Counted from the stretch's first letter, positions 17,958 through 31,759 are shown. The stretch: DNA of 64,000 nucleotides from Granulicatella elegans (GCF_020735385.1 NZ_CP085953.1:496001-560000); one strand, 5' to 3'. Notes: generated from the sequence alone by a model not told the origin. Made by a program: numbers and translations.

Positions 17958-18797
17958 ATGAAATTAAAGAGAAGCGAACGTTTAATCGATATGACACAAC
18001 GATTACTCGATAATCCTCACACATTGATTTCATTAACAAGTTTTACAGATTTATACCAATCTGCAAAGTCTTCCATCAGTGAAGATATTGCCATTATTAA
18101 ACGCACCTTTGAAATCCAAGGAATTGGTGTTGTTAATACACTTCCTGGAGCAGCAGGAGGCGTGATTTTCACTCCAAAAATAAAAAAAGGACAAGCATTA
18201 GAAGCAGCACAAAAAATTTGTGACCAGATGAATGACTCAACTCGTCTACTTCCTGGTGGATATATTTACTTATCTGATTTACTAGGAAAACCAGATGTTC
18301 TTCATCACTTAGGAAAAATGATTGCTTCTGCCTATGAAGATAAAAAAGTTGATGTCATTATGACTGTAGCCACAAAAGGCGTTCCAATTGCTCAAACAGT
18401 TGCCAATTATTTAAATGTGCCATTTGTTATCGTTCGCCGTGATTCTAAAATTACAGAAGGAGCTACTGTAAGTATTAATTACGTATCTGGTTCATCTTCT
18501 CGTGTTGAAAAAATGGAATTATCCAAACGTACTCTCCCTAGTGGATCAAATGTATTGATTGTCGATGACTTCCTAAAAGCCGGTGGTACTATTAATGGGA
18601 TGCGAAGCCTTATCAAAGAATTTGATTCTCATGCAGTAGGGGCAGTCGTTTTCTGCGAATCAGGAGTCTCAGGGCATCAATTAAAAGATTATTCTTCTAT
18701 CATTCGTATCACAGAAATCAACACCGAAAACCAACACATCAAAGCTGAACTCGGCAACTTCTTCGATACACATACATTTTTAGAGGAAACACATTAA
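17958..18797 (+). CDS. purR: purine operon regulator PurR
   Basis: 279 residues. An N-terminal winged helix (LKRSERLIDMTQRLLDNPHTLISL) precedes a phosphoribosyltransferase-like domain with the PRPP loop VLIVDDFLKAGGTI. This is the Gram-positive PurR: PRPP binding controls its grip on PurBox DNA, and it represses or activates purine genes depending on species. RBS AAAGGAGG. The gene ends in front of a structured inverted-repeat element that may act as its terminator. Confidence 0.96.
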   Translation: MKLKRSERLIDMTQRLLDNPHTLISLTSFTDLYQSAKSSISEDIAIIKRTFEIQGIGVVNTLPGAAGGVIFTPKIKKGQALEAAQKICDQMNDSTRLLPGGYIYLSDLLGKPDVLHHLGKMIASAYEDKKVDVIMTVATKGVPIAQTVANYLNVPFVIVRRDSKITEGATVSINYVSGSSSRVEKMELSKRTLPSGSNVLIVDDFLKAGGTINGMRSLIKEFDSHAVGAVVFCESGVSGHQLKDYSSIIRITEINTENQHIKAELGNFFDTHTFLEETH

Positions 18798-18837
18798 TGA
18801 ACTATTAAGAATTAAGAATTAACCATTAACACAAAAT

Positions 18838-18991
18838 AACAGAAAAACTTCCTTTAATAGCAACAGTAAAATGAGCCACGGAAGTGGCTTATTTTACAAG
18901 GGAAATTCGAAACCAAGGCTCGAATTTTAGGCATGAGACTCGCAAAACGAGGCTGCTGGCGACCTTGCTATTCAAGGGAAGTTTTTCTGTT
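18838..18991. repeat. cloverleaf-like inverted-repeat element (MITE-like) between purR and the AEC gene
   Basis: The arms AACAGAAAAACTTCC (18838-18852) and GGAAGTTTTTCTGTT (18977-18991) pair perfectly over 15 bp and, after a small bulge, continue with AATAGCAA/TTGCTATT (18856-18863/18965-18972). Inside are three hairpins: a 14-bp stem with one G-T pair and GGAA loop (18866-18897), AAATTCGA/TCGAATTT (18903-18927), and CTCG/CGAG (18939-18951). The 3' side on either strand is T-rich, so it can also serve as a bidirectional terminator for the converging genes. No ORF, no target duplication seen. Could be a miniature mobile element, a structured RNA, or a terminator enlarged by insertion. Confidence 0.7.
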
Positions 18992-19023
18992 TATTTTTAC
19001 TTTACGTCATTAAATTTTACATT

Positions 19024-19980
19024 CTACTGGAACACCATCGAAAACAACATCATCCATACGGGTAAAATCACGATATAGAGTAAAGTCGTAATCGTAACAG
19101 CTGATGTCGCAAAATCAATGTCCGCATTTTCCTCCGTTGCCAATAACGGCATAATCACCAATGTAGGAATCGTTGATTGAAGGAAGAACGTTTCTTGTAA
19201 TTTCATTGGTAATTCGATTGAAAAGAACTGCATGACTCCCACTTGAATTGTTAAAAGAATTGCTGGGAATAATACAAAACGTCCAAATATCGATAAACGC
19301 ATATCACCATCGAATGTCAACGAACGCAGCCCCACTTGTGCCAAATGAATTCCAATATACATTAACGATAATGGAGTTACCAAACTACCTATATAAATCA
19401 GAGAATCATTCAAAAATTCAGGAAGTGTCCACCCAAACCATACCCAAATCATACTCCCTAAAAAAGCGATTAATGGTGGTGAGAAAATTCTCTCCCATTG
19501 AATTCCTTTTCCAACATGTTGCTGATTATAATAAGCAAACAAATAGGTTCCTACTGTAAAAGTCGATAAAGTATTCACTACATAATATACTAAAAAATAA
19601 GGCCTAGCCTTTTCACCAAATAAAGATAAATTTAACGGTAATCCCATAAAAATCGTATTCGCATTAACAATCGTATTCATTACCGTTGCCTTACGTTCAT
19701 TAGGAATACGAAAGACTTGAACAATGATCCAAGCAACAAAATATCCAATAATGACACTCAAAAGTGGAATTCCTAAACTTCCTACAAATTCAATCATTTT
19801 TTCTCTTGAAATAAATCTTAAAACAGAAATCATAATCGAAGCAGGTAAAGCAATTTTAATAATAAGGGAAGCAATACTGGATGAAAAATTTTTATCAAAC
19901 CATCCCTTTATTTGTAATACATATCCTAAACTAATCATGATGACAATCGTTGCCATACTTGAAAAGATTTCACCTAACAT
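19024..19980 (-). CDS. AEC-family transporter
   Basis: 318 residues with about ten hydrophobic segments: MISLGYVLQIKGWFD and IASLIIKIALPASIMIS at the start, NANTIFMGLPLNLSLFG in the middle, and FLQSTIPTLVIMPLLA near the end, the pattern of auxin-efflux-carrier/malate-permease proteins. It lies in the cytoplasmic membrane and probably moves an organic anion or amino acid derivative. The ATG at 19980 has GGAGG 7 bases upstream; an ATG 30 bases earlier is not supported. Substrate unknown. Confidence 0.87.
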   Translation of the reverse strand: MLGEIFSSMATIVIMISLGYVLQIKGWFDKNFSSSIASLIIKIALPASIMISVLRFISREKMIEFVGSLGIPLLSVIIGYFVAWIIVQVFRIPNERKATVMNTIVNANTIFMGLPLNLSLFGEKARPYFLVYYVVNTLSTFTVGTYLFAYYNQQHVGKGIQWERIFSPPLIAFLGSMIWVWFGWTLPEFLNDSLIYIGSLVTPLSLMYIGIHLAQVGLRSLTFDGDMRLSIFGRFVLFPAILLTIQVGVMQFFSIELPMKLQETFFLQSTIPTLVIMPLLATEENADIDFATSAVTITTLLYIVILPVWMMLFSMVFQ

Positions 19981-20052
19981 TTTAATCCTCCAATTTCTTC
20001 GTACAGTCACTATACTCTGCTTTTCCTCTACCTGTCAACATTCTATAAAAGA

Positions 20053-20093
20053 TAAAAAATCTCGAAAAATCTGTTAGACAAACTTTCCGAGAC
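20053..20093 (-). terminator. terminator after the zinc-type permease gene
   Basis: On the minus strand TCTCGGAAA pairs with TTTTCGAGA, followed by six T. Confidence 0.75.
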
Positions 20094-20100
20094 TTCACTT

Positions 20101-20916
20101 TTATTTCTTCAATTGATTTTTAATCATTGTTGCAAATAAACTAATTACCAAAATAATTAAGAATACACAAGTAATCGTAGCACCTGGTGGTGTATCAAAT
20201 TCATAAGACATACTTAATCCACTAAAAATACCAAAAATACTAATGAACACACCTGACACAATAACTCCTGTAAAACTTCTCGTTAAACGAATTGCGATAG
20301 ATGCTGGTAACACGATTACCGCTGAAACTAATAAAGCTCCAGCAATTGGCATCATCACAGAAATGACTACACCCGTAATCATCGTGAAAACTTGTGTCAT
20401 TAAACGAACAGGTAATCCTGCCGTATAAGCCGTATCTTCATCAAATGATAAAACATATAACGGTCGTCTAAAAATCAAATATAACACAACCACAATGATC
20501 GCTAAAGCAATCATCAACCACATTTGTTGTTGTGTAATCGTCACGATAGAACCAAATAAAAATTGATCAACACTAATCGTTGAACGCCCTTTTTGGAAAT
20601 TCATTAAAATTAAGGCAATTGCCATCCCACCGGACATTAATATCGCAACGCTCACTTCTGAATAACCTTTAAAGTATTTTCCAATTACTTCTAATACAAT
20701 GGCTGCTAAAACTACCACTACCAAAGTCATAAAGGTAGGATTGTAGCCTAATAATAAACCTAGAGAAACCCCCACTAAGGAAACATGCGATAATGTATCT
20801 GCCAATAATGACTGTCTTCTTAAAATTAAAAACAATCCCAAAATTGGCGTAATCATCGCCATTGCTAATCCTGTGATGAATGCTCTTTGCATGAAACCAT
20901 AGAAAAACATCTCCAT
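20101..20916 (-). CDS. ABC-3 family metal permease (AdcB/ZnuB-like)
   Basis: 271 residues, about eight membrane segments, with [28 protein letters not shown] near the N-terminus and [18 protein letters not shown] in the second half, both hallmarks of zinc/manganese ABC permeases. It partners the ATPase whose gene overlaps its start by 52 bases. GGAGG precedes the ATG. The substrate-binding lipoprotein is not adjacent. Confidence 0.93.
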   Translation of the reverse strand: MEMFFYGFMQRAFITGLAMAMITPILGLFLILRRQSLLADTLSHVSLVGVSLGLLLGYNPTFMTLVVVVLAAIVLEVIGKYFKGYSEVSVAILMSGGMAIALILMNFQKGRSTISVDQFLFGSIVTITQQQMWLMIALAIIVVVLYLIFRRPLYVLSFDEDTAYTAGLPVRLMTQVFTMITGVVISVMMPIAGALLVSAVIVLPASIAIRLTRSFTGVIVSGVFISIFGIFSGLSMSYEFDTPPGATITCVFLIILVISLFATMIKNQLKK

Positions 20917-21569
20917 GGAGAATCCTCCTTTCTCATCAAATGAATATGTTTATCCACATAATGTTCCAAATCTTCTTCTTCATGCGTCACCATTAAAATT
21001 GCTTTTCCATGATGGGCACAACTATGATGTAAGAGATGATAGAAACGTTCTCTACTTGTTTTATCCATTCCTGCTGTTGGTTCATCTAATACAAATAAGT
21101 CTGGATCTGTCGCAAAAATACGTGCTAAACAAATTCTTTGTTTTTGACCACCTGATAATTCTCCAATTCGTTTATCACGTTCATCCCACATTCCAACAGA
21201 TTTTAAGGCTTTTTCAATATGTTCATGGTCTTCTTGATCTAATCGTTGAAACCAGCGACCTTGTTGGTAACGACCTGAAGCAACTAATTCATAAACGGTT
21301 GAAGGAAATCCCACATTAAAAGAAGAAATTTGTTGTGGGGCATACCCAATCGATAAAGTTTCTCCTTGTGTATTAACGGTTGCGATTGTTGCTTTTCCTT
21401 GTTTTGGAGTTAATAATCCTAAAATATTTTTTAATAAAGTGGATTTTGCTGCACCATTTTCGCCTGTTAAAATGACAAACTCTCCCGGTTCAACGGTAAA
21501 ACTAATGTTTTCTAAAACGGGTTCATTATCATACGAAAATGATAAATTCTCAACTGAAACGTAACTCAT
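20865..21569 (-). CDS. metal ABC transporter ATPase (AdcC/ZnuC-like)
   Basis: 234 residues. Walker [12 protein letters not shown]-loop [21 protein letters not shown], signature LSGGQKQR, Walker [13 protein letters not shown], and switch His in VTHEEEDL. The [11 protein letters not shown] segment is typical of AdcC-type zinc importers of Lactobacillales. Together with the downstream permease it would import zinc (less likely manganese). No clear AdcR operator was seen before it. Confidence 0.93.
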   Translation of the reverse strand: MSYVSVENLSFSYDNEPVLENISFTVEPGEFVILTGENGAAKSTLLKNILGLLTPKQGKATIATVNTQGETLSIGYAPQQISSFNVGFPSTVYELVASGRYQQGRWFQRLDQEDHEHIEKALKSVGMWDERDKRIGELSGGQKQRICLARIFATDPDLFVLDEPTAGMDKTSRERFYHLLHHSCAHHGKAILMVTHEEEDLEHYVDKHIHLMRKEDSPWRCFSMVSCKEHSSQD

Positions 21570-21622
21570 GCTAACTCCTTCCTTTTCTAAATCGTAGTAA
21601 TTCTTTTTTATATACGTTTGTT

Positions 21623-21652
21623 AGGATAGCATATTTTAGTACGAATAATCAA
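21623..21652 (-). promoter_or_regulatory. promoter of the metal transporter operon
   Basis: TTGATT, 18-base spacer, TATCCT on the minus strand, about 55 bases before the ATPase start. Confidence 0.55.
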
Positions 21653-21685
21653 GAATTTACGATACTGTTCACGAAATTTATAGAC

Positions 21686-21717
21686 AAAAAAGTAGGCAAT
21701 GACAATTGCCCACTTTT
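21686..21717 (-). terminator. terminator after the broken secreted-protein gene
   Basis: AAAAGTAGGCAAT (21688-21700) pairs with ATTGCCCACTTTT with one mismatch; T follow on the minus strand. Confidence 0.85.
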
Positions 21718-21723
21718 AATTGT

Positions 21724-22747
21724 TTATTTTAAAGTTGCTAAATGATCTTTTAATCGTTTGATCACTTTTTGCTCATAATCTGTACGAACTTTTTGAGAAA
21801 TTTCTGTCGTTTTAAATGGTAGACTTCCTGTTTTCTGAATATAAGAATCATCCACAAAGATAAAATGTCCAGAATCTCCTAATCCCACACCAAAATATTG
21901 ATCTTTATAAGATTTTCCAGAATTTACTCCAGCAACACTTTGAGCGTAAACATTTTCTTGATGATTTAATAAGAATAATAAAATAGATTCTCTTATTTCT
22001 GTACGAATTTTGAAATAATCTTTATTTTGGAAATCAATACTAATTTCACTTTCATAATACTGAGTTCCTTTTTCTTTCGCATTATCTCCAGAAGTTAATA
22101 ATCCATATTGCTCTACTACTTTATTAATAGCATGAGCATCATGACCTTTTCCATCTAAAACAAATCTACCATCATTCATATATTCTTTCGCAATTTTTTT
22201 GAAATCATCACCATTGTTTCTGTCACTTTTACAGGAGATAATTTCATTTATTGACGAACGGGATTCATTAAAGAAGCTGCGTAAAGATTTAAAGATTGTT
22301 TCACTTCTTCAGGCATTGTACGTAAATTATATTTTTCTAATAAAGTAGTAGAAATATTACCTATATCCTTTTTATTTTCTTTTTGTAACTCTTCGCTTAA
22401 AGATTTTAATTTTTTAATATTTTCCTTAATTTTTCCTTTATAAGAAGAACCATATTCCATTAAATATTTTACATAAGAATCATTAATCGTAATAGAATCT
22501 TCTGATTCTAACCATTGAATCGCTTGTTCTAAAGCTTTTTCTCAGCTTGTTGTGTTTGAGGAGAATTGCCAAATTGTCTTTTAGCTTTTTTAACTTCTGT
22601 CTCTCTTATTTTTCCATCAGATTTTAAATAATACCAAAAATCATTTTCTTTAATCCAACCTTGTTTTGAAGTTTCTTCTGCATGTACAGCAGTAAGACTT
22701 GTTAACGCGACTGTTGTTAGTAATGAAATAACTGTTTTCTTGTTCAT
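21724..22747 (-). pseudogene. secreted protein with a cell-wall-binding repeat, two frameshifts
   Basis: Three reading frames make one protein. The first (from ATG 22747, RBS AGGAGG) has a signal peptide, MNKKTVISLLTTVALTSL...VHA, then GWIKENDFWYYLKSDGK, a glucan/choline-binding-type repeat, and stops near 22529. The second continues with EKALEQAIQWLESEDS at a short A tract (22536-22540) and stops at 22248. The third, open from about 22309, reads FNESRSSINEIISCKSD and on to KDHLATLK at 21724. So there is one shift near 22530-22541 and one between about 22250 and 22308. The function of the C-terminal domain is not recognised. It lies downstream of an orphan TPP riboswitch and three terminators. 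Confidence 0.8.
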
Positions 22748-22822
22748 AAAGATCCTCCTTTATTTCTACTGTTATTGTACAGAATCTTCTGTAAAAATTA
22801 ACTAATATCCTAAAAAGAGAAA

Positions 22823-22854
22823 CTCCACTCTCAGGCACAACTCTGATAGTGGAG
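22823..22854 (-). terminator. hairpin with T tract, upstream of the broken secreted-protein gene
   Basis: On the minus strand CTCCACTATCAGAG pairs imperfectly with CTGAGAGTGGAG and is followed by TTTCTCTTTTT. Confidence 0.7.
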
Positions 22855-22862
22855 AAAAAGGG

Positions 22863-22899
22863 AAAACACACCAAAATGATGGCAACAATTTGGTGTTTT
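22863..22899 (-). terminator. second hairpin with T tract in the same leader
   Basis: ACACCAAA (22868-22875) pairs with TTTGGTGT (22889-22896); on the minus strand GTTTTCCCTTTTT follows. Confidence 0.65.
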
Positions 22900-22953
22900 A
22901 CTTCAATTCGAAAGCACATGTTTCCTGTTAACAGAAACAATCCGTTAAAACTA

Positions 22954-22992
22954 TATAAAAATCCCCTCTTGTTATTACAAACAAAAAGGGAA
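22954..22992 (-). terminator. terminator downstream of the TPP riboswitch
   Basis: On the minus strand TCCCTTTTTGTT and AACAAGAGGGGA pair (with G-T pairs), followed by TTTTTATAT. It lies about 75 bases after the TPP core and may be the riboswitch expression platform. Confidence 0.7.
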
Positions 22993-23067
22993 TCATCGCA
23001 TAATCATAGATTGGAATAAAATACTAGTTTAAAAACTGTAAGTTACCCTTTTTCTATACTTGATCGT

Positions 23068-23138
23068 CATTTTCCTTCGCTGGTATTATCCAGAACAGGT
23101 TCAATGGGTATGATCTCAGCCTTTCGGCACCCCAAATG
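23068..23138 (-). ncRNA. TPP riboswitch (THI element), orphan
   Basis: Read from 23138 on the minus strand: CATTTGGGGTGCC, GGCTGAGATCATACCC, GAACCTGTTCTGGATAATACCAGCGAAGG (written in parts), closing with AAAATG that pairs with CATTT. All conserved blocks of the thiamine-pyrophosphate aptamer are present. No thiamine gene follows: downstream are three terminator-like hairpins and, 320 bases on, a broken secreted-protein gene. The regulated gene was probably deleted. Confidence 0.93.
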
Positions 23139-23204
23139 CTTCTCTATTGAATTGAGTTCAGTATAGCATGTTTCCTCTAAGAAGAAAAGTTATCTAAACT
23201 ACTT

Positions 23205-23858
23205 TTATGAATGAATATGATGATTGTAAGCAAAAATTACTAATTGCGTACGGTCTCTCAAAGCTAATTTTGATAAAATTGTACTAATATTATTTTTAAC
23301 GGTTCCTTCAGATAAAAATAATGCTTCTGAAATTTCTTTATTATTTAACCCTTGAGATACAAGTCGAATCAATTCAATTTCTCTATCCGTTAATCCGAAT
23401 GAAGAAATATCCATTTTTTCGATAGTAGTCGGTGCTTTTGGTTGCATGACTAATTTTTCAGAAACTGTCGCATCCATCACTACTTTTCCAGATAAAGCCA
23501 CTTTAATCCCATCATAAATAGCTTCATAACTACTATCTTTTAATAAATAACCTGAAGCTCCATATTGCATCGCTTCTATAATATATTCTGTATCTTGAAA
23601 GGTTGTCACCATTACAATCTTCACTTCTGGATAAGCTTCTTTAATCAGTTTAGTTCCTTCAATTCCCGTACTTACTGGCATATGAATATCCATTAATACA
23701 ACATCTGGAACTTCTTTTTTACAACATTCAAATGCTTCTCGTCCATTTCCAGCTTGATGAATGACTTCAATATCTGGATAAGTTTCTAGCATAATTTTTA
23801 AACCTGAACGAATTAATTGCTCATCATCTACTAGCATCACTTTAATTTTTTCAGACAT
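23205..23858 (-). CDS. response regulator, NarL/LuxR type
   Basis: 217 residues. Receiver domain with VDDEQLIRSG, phospho-Asp in VLMDIHMPVSTG and Lys in LLKDSS; C-terminal LuxR helix-turn-helix with LTDREIELIRLVSQGLNNKEISEALFLSEGTVKNNIS. Start overlaps the kinase end by 8 bases. It should be phosphorylated by the neighbouring kinase; targets are not visible, though the upstream CPBP gene in the same operon may be part of the response. Confidence 0.95.
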   Translation of the reverse strand: MSEKIKVMLVDDEQLIRSGLKIMLETYPDIEVIHQAGNGREAFECCKKEVPDVVLMDIHMPVSTGIEGTKLIKEAYPEVKIVMVTTFQDTEYIIEAMQYGASGYLLKDSSYEAIYDGIKVALSGKVVMDATVSEKLVMQPKAPTTIEKMDISSFGLTDREIELIRLVSQGLNNKEISEALFLSEGTVKNNISTILSKLALRDRTQLVIFAYNHHIHS

Positions 23859-24981
23859 TGGTTTCTCCTTTCAATTTCATTTGTACTGTAAATCCTTGTT
23901 CAGTATTTTTGATTTCTAATTGCGCTTGTTGTTCATGCAGTCGCTCTTCTAACACTTTTAATCCGCCTTCTAGTGAAATAGCTGAAGAGCCCACTCCATT
24001 ATCCATAATCGTTACAATGAGTTCATTTGCAGAATACATCATTAATAGCGTAATTTTAGTTGCTTTTCCATGACGAATTGCATTTGTCGTTGCTTCCTGC
24101 ACTCCTCTAAAAATCGTCAACTCTTGCCCTTTAGTAAGTTGAATCGTTGGCTTATTTTGTCTAAATACAAATTCCACTCCACTATGTTGTTTTGTTTCAT
24201 AAATAAATTCTTCTAAAGCTACATTCAATTGTTGTTTCGTTAATTGTTCTGGTTTTAAATCATGAACTACAGTACGCACTTCTTGTAACCCTTTAACTGC
24301 AAATTCTCTTAATTGTGCGCTCATTTGAGAAACTTGTGGACTATTTTCTTCACTTAATTTACTAATCGCTCCTAGTTGAATAATAATCGTTGAAAGACTA
24401 TGTCCAACTGAATCATGAATTTCTCTTGAAATACGATTTCTCTCTTGTAAAGTATATAATTCCTTCATTGTTCCCATTGTATATTGGGCTTGTTGCAATT
24501 CTTTTTTCTGCTCGAACAATTGATTTTCTTGCTCTTTCAATAAATTTCCTTGGTCATTTAACTTTAAAACAAGCTGTGCACCATAATAAAATAATACATT
24601 TCCAAAAATCATTACCGAAATCGCCCACCATTGTTGCTGCTTAATCCCTAATATAATAACTACTAGACTAATCATCCCTTGAAGAATAATCGCATACATA
24701 GATGAAAATCGAAAACTAATTTCGAAACATAATAAAAGCATTAAAGTAATAAAAATATTCCCTGTAAAATAACAAAATAGCAAAATAGCTGTTCCTTGAG
24801 CTAAAATTGCCCAAGGATATTGAATCGAATAATAATCTAATTGGGCTACAACAACAATAACAAGAAATAGAAGCAAGTGATAAGCATTCACTGGATGATA
24901 TAATGCCCACTCTACAAGAGCTGTTATTAACAAGCCATAGCGAATTAAAAATTTTAATTGATTTTCTTGAATCATTTTCAT
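23851..24981 (-). CDS. sensor histidine kinase, HisKA_3 type
   Basis: 376 residues. About five to six membrane helices fill the first 140 residues with almost no outer loop, followed by a coiled coil (EQENQLFEQKKELQQAQ), the HisKA_3 motif RNRISREIHDSVGHS with the phospho-His, and an HATPase_c domain with ATTNAIRHG and DNGVGSS. The overall form is like DesK and LiaS-type kinases that sense membrane state. Its ATG overlaps the stop of the CPBP gene (ATGA). Confidence 0.92.
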   Translation of the reverse strand: MKMIQENQLKFLIRYGLLITALVEWALYHPVNAYHLLLFLVIVVVAQLDYYSIQYPWAILAQGTAILLFCYFTGNIFITLMLLLCFEISFRFSSMYAIILQGMISLVVIILGIKQQQWWAISVMIFGNVLFYYGAQLVLKLNDQGNLLKEQENQLFEQKKELQQAQYTMGTMKELYTLQERNRISREIHDSVGHSLSTIIIQLGAISKLSEENSPQVSQMSAQLREFAVKGLQEVRTVVHDLKPEQLTKQQLNVALEEFIYETKQHSGVEFVFRQNKPTIQLTKGQELTIFRGVQEATTNAIRHGKATKITLLMMYSANELIVTIMDNGVGSSAISLEGGLKVLEERLHEQQAQLEIKNTEQGFTVQMKLKGETNV

Positions 24982-25637
24982 GCTAGGAACCCTCTAGCTA
25001 CTAAAAAAATCATCGCAACACTATTACTTACAAAATGCATTAACATGGATGCCGCAACATTATCCTCATAATAGCGATACATTCCGACTAAAGGAATCGT
25101 TAACGGAACATACATCAAAGCAGCATTCCAATCAATTCCACCACTATTTGAAATCGAATGCAGTAAAACAAAAAAGAAAATAGAAATTCCCGTTAAAATC
25201 CAAGAATTCATTTTATCTTTAAAAGCTCCAATAATCGCTTCCCTAAATACTAATTCTTCCACAATCGGTGCAACCACACAGGTTAAGATTAGCATTAATA
25301 CAAGAGATGTAGAATTTAATAATGATTCAATATTAGCTTGATTATCTGTTTGCTGTAATGGAACAACAAGAGCTACAAACATAGTCAGTACAACTCGAAC
25401 TACATAACCAATCGCAATATCGCGAACAAATCTACGCTTTACTAAATTTTCAAACCCTCTTTGAATTACTTCTCGATAAGACCAAACTGCATACATTGCT
25501 GTAATCAATTGAACTAAAATATATACTTTTCTGTCCACATGTAATGTACCATCTTCAGCTTGTGTTAGAAAAAATCGAGGAACAATCATTAAATTAGAAA
25601 AATAAACAAACCATAATAATACTGCTTTCTTCTTCAT
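24978..25637 (-). CDS. CPBP-family intramembrane protease-like protein
   Basis: 219 residues with about six membrane segments and the CPBP (Abi) motifs: APIVEELVFREAIIG (Glu-Glu and Arg), FFFVLLHSI (His) and SMLMHFVSNSVAMIF (His, Asn). These conserved residues form a metal or nucleophile centre in Rce1-like proteases. Lactobacillales often use such proteins in bacteriocin processing or self-immunity, but no bacteriocin gene is seen. First gene of an operon with the HisKA_3/NarL pair, joined by an ATGA overlap. Confidence 0.87.
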   Translation of the reverse strand: MKKKAVLLWFVYFSNLMIVPRFFLTQAEDGTLHVDRKVYILVQLITAMYAVWSYREVIQRGFENLVKRRFVRDIAIGYVVRVVLTMFVALVVPLQQTDNQANIESLLNSTSLVLMLILTCVVAPIVEELVFREAIIGAFKDKMNSWILTGISIFFFVLLHSISNSGGIDWNAALMYVPLTIPLVGMYRYYEDNVAASMLMHFVSNSVAMIFLVARGFLA

Positions 25638-25649
25638 CCTTTACCTCCA

Positions 25650-26369
25650 TTAATGGAAATCTTTATGTTCTAAACTATAAATTTTTTGAATTTCACCATC
25701 ATGCCATACAACACCATGTAAAGCTCCGCCAAATACAGCTCCGCCATCCATGCCGATTTTTCCATCCTGTTGCCATAACTTCATATAATCTCCATCTTCA
25801 TTTAAACCTTTTAATGGAGTATGACCAAAAATAATCGTTTTTCCAGTTGTATTTTTTCCAGTATGGAAAGGTTCACGAATCCAATAAAAATCTTTTGGAA
25901 CAGTGTCTAACCAATGATCTAATCTTAAATCAACTCCAGCATGAACAAATAAGACATCCTCTTCATCAATATATAAAGGACGTTCTCTTAATAAAGATAT
26001 TAACTCAGGATATTGTTCTTTTACCAATTCGCAATCTTTTAAAGAATCTATTTCTGTATCGACTGGACGATTTAATAAATGGTTAATAGTTGTATTTCCA
26101 TTATTTCTCATATAATGATCAAAACGCTCTTCTGGATTATCAATCCATGCTAAGAACATGACTTCATGATTTCCCATTACATACCAAGCATTTTTTTCTT
26201 TTACATACTCCATTGCAGTTAAAACACTTTTTTTATTATTAGGGCCTCTATCAATTAAGTCACCAAGGAAAACTAATTGTTGAGTACTTTCATCCCAATT
26301 TTTTAACATTTCATCGAGCATTTTATCCTCTCCATGAACATCTCCAATAATAAAATAAGTTTTTTTCAT
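25650..26369 (-). CDS. metallophosphoesterase (PP2A-like serine/threonine phosphatase family)
   Basis: 239 residues with all phosphoesterase motifs: IIGDVHGE, FLGDLIDRGPNN, YVMGNHEVM, VFVHAGVD, IIFGHTPLKG. This is the PrpE/Ap4A-hydrolase-like group that binds two metal ions; it may hydrolyse diadenosine tetraphosphate or phosphoproteins. It ends 12 bases before the CPBP gene on the same strand, so they may be cotranscribed. Confidence 0.9.
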   Translation of the reverse strand: MKKTYFIIGDVHGEDKMLDEMLKNWDESTQQLVFLGDLIDRGPNNKKSVLTAMEYVKEKNAWYVMGNHEVMFLAWIDNPEERFDHYMRNNGNTTINHLLNRPVDTEIDSLKDCELVKEQYPELISLLRERPLYIDEEDVLFVHAGVDLRLDHWLDTVPKDFYWIREPFHTGKNTTGKTIIFGHTPLKGLNEDGDYMKLWQQDGKIGMDGGAVFGGALHGVVWHDGEIQKIYSLEHKDFH

Positions 26370-26462
26370 ATATTTCTACAACTCCTCTTTAAACATACGA
26401 TGATTATACCATACTACAAAGTTTCAAAAAAGCTTGTAGAATCATGTAGGAAGTAGCTAAAA

Positions 26463-26490
26463 CAAAAAAAAGACTGGTATTCACCAGTCT
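26463..26490 (-). terminator. terminator of the rRNA operon
   Basis: AGACTGGT-ATTC-ACCAGTCT followed on the minus strand by eight T, just downstream of tRNA-Thr. Confidence 0.92.
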
Positions 26491-26514
26491 CACTTAATTT
26501 TATATTTTTATGTA

Positions 26515-26587
26515 AGCTACTTGCCGGGATTGAACCGGCGACCTCCACCTTACCAAGGTGACGCTCTTCCGACTGAGCTAAAGCAGC
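26515..26587 (-). tRNA. tRNA-Thr (GGT)
   Basis: 73 bases: acceptor GCTGCTT/AAGTAGC with a G-T pair, anticodon loop TTGGTAA giving GGT, T arm GGTTCAATCCC, discriminator T. Last gene of the rRNA operon. Confidence 0.95.
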
Positions 26588-26618
26588 AAGTTGCTGAATT
26601 TTGGGTAAAAAAAAAGAA

Positions 26619-26692
26619 CTCCGCAAGTAGGACTCGAACCTACGACATCATGATTAACAGTCATGCGCTACTACCAACTGAGCTATTGCGGA
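26619..26692 (-). tRNA. tRNA-Asn (GTT)
   Basis: 74 bases: acceptor TCCGCAA/TTGCGGA, anticodon loop CTGTTAA giving GTT, T loop GGTTCGAGTCC, discriminator G. Follows 5S rRNA in the operon. Confidence 0.95.
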
Positions 26693-26703
26693 ATATTTGA
26701 AAA

Positions 26704-26819
26704 GCGTGGCAACGTCCTATCCTCACAGGGGGAAACCCCCAACTACTATCGGCGCTAAGAAGCTTAACTTCTGTGTTCGAGATGGGAACAGGTGTATCCT
26801 TCTTGCCATCGTCACCACA
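26704..26819 (-). rRNA. 5S ribosomal RNA
   Basis: About 116 bases. The terminal stem TGTGGTGACG pairs with CGTTGCCACGC, and the central CCATCTCGAACACAGAAGTT is the universal 5S core. Ends are estimated. Confidence 0.95.
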
Positions 26820-26894
26820 CTTCTCTCTTGAAAAAGCTCTCGCTCTCTCAAAACTGAATCTATATCCAATTCCTTCCTCATTTACCTTCAACCT

Positions 26895-31563
<4,669 letters not shown>

Positions 31564-31730
31564 TACATTCATGAGCTTTTGAAAGCTCATTTTAATTACT
31601 GACTTATTGTTTTTCTCCTTAGAGAAAAGAAATTGTTGTTTCTTCACTTTTGTGAAGTCCCTACACATTTGGTTTGTCTTCTTTGTTTAGTTTTCAAAGG
31701 TCAACGTCGCTTTATCGCGACAACTTCTAT

Positions 31731-31759
31731 ATATTATCACAGGTGTTTTTTTCTGTCAA
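31731..31759 (-). promoter_or_regulatory. strong rRNA promoter
   Basis: TTGACA, 17-base spacer, TAATAT on the minus strand, about 170 bases upstream of 16S, with A/T-rich DNA upstream that could act as an UP element. Confidence 0.9.

Noticed and set aside
22650-22940. 96-codon minus-strand frame between the TPP riboswitch and the broken gene
   Set aside because: No ribosome site or family match, and it crosses terminator hairpins and the start of the broken gene.
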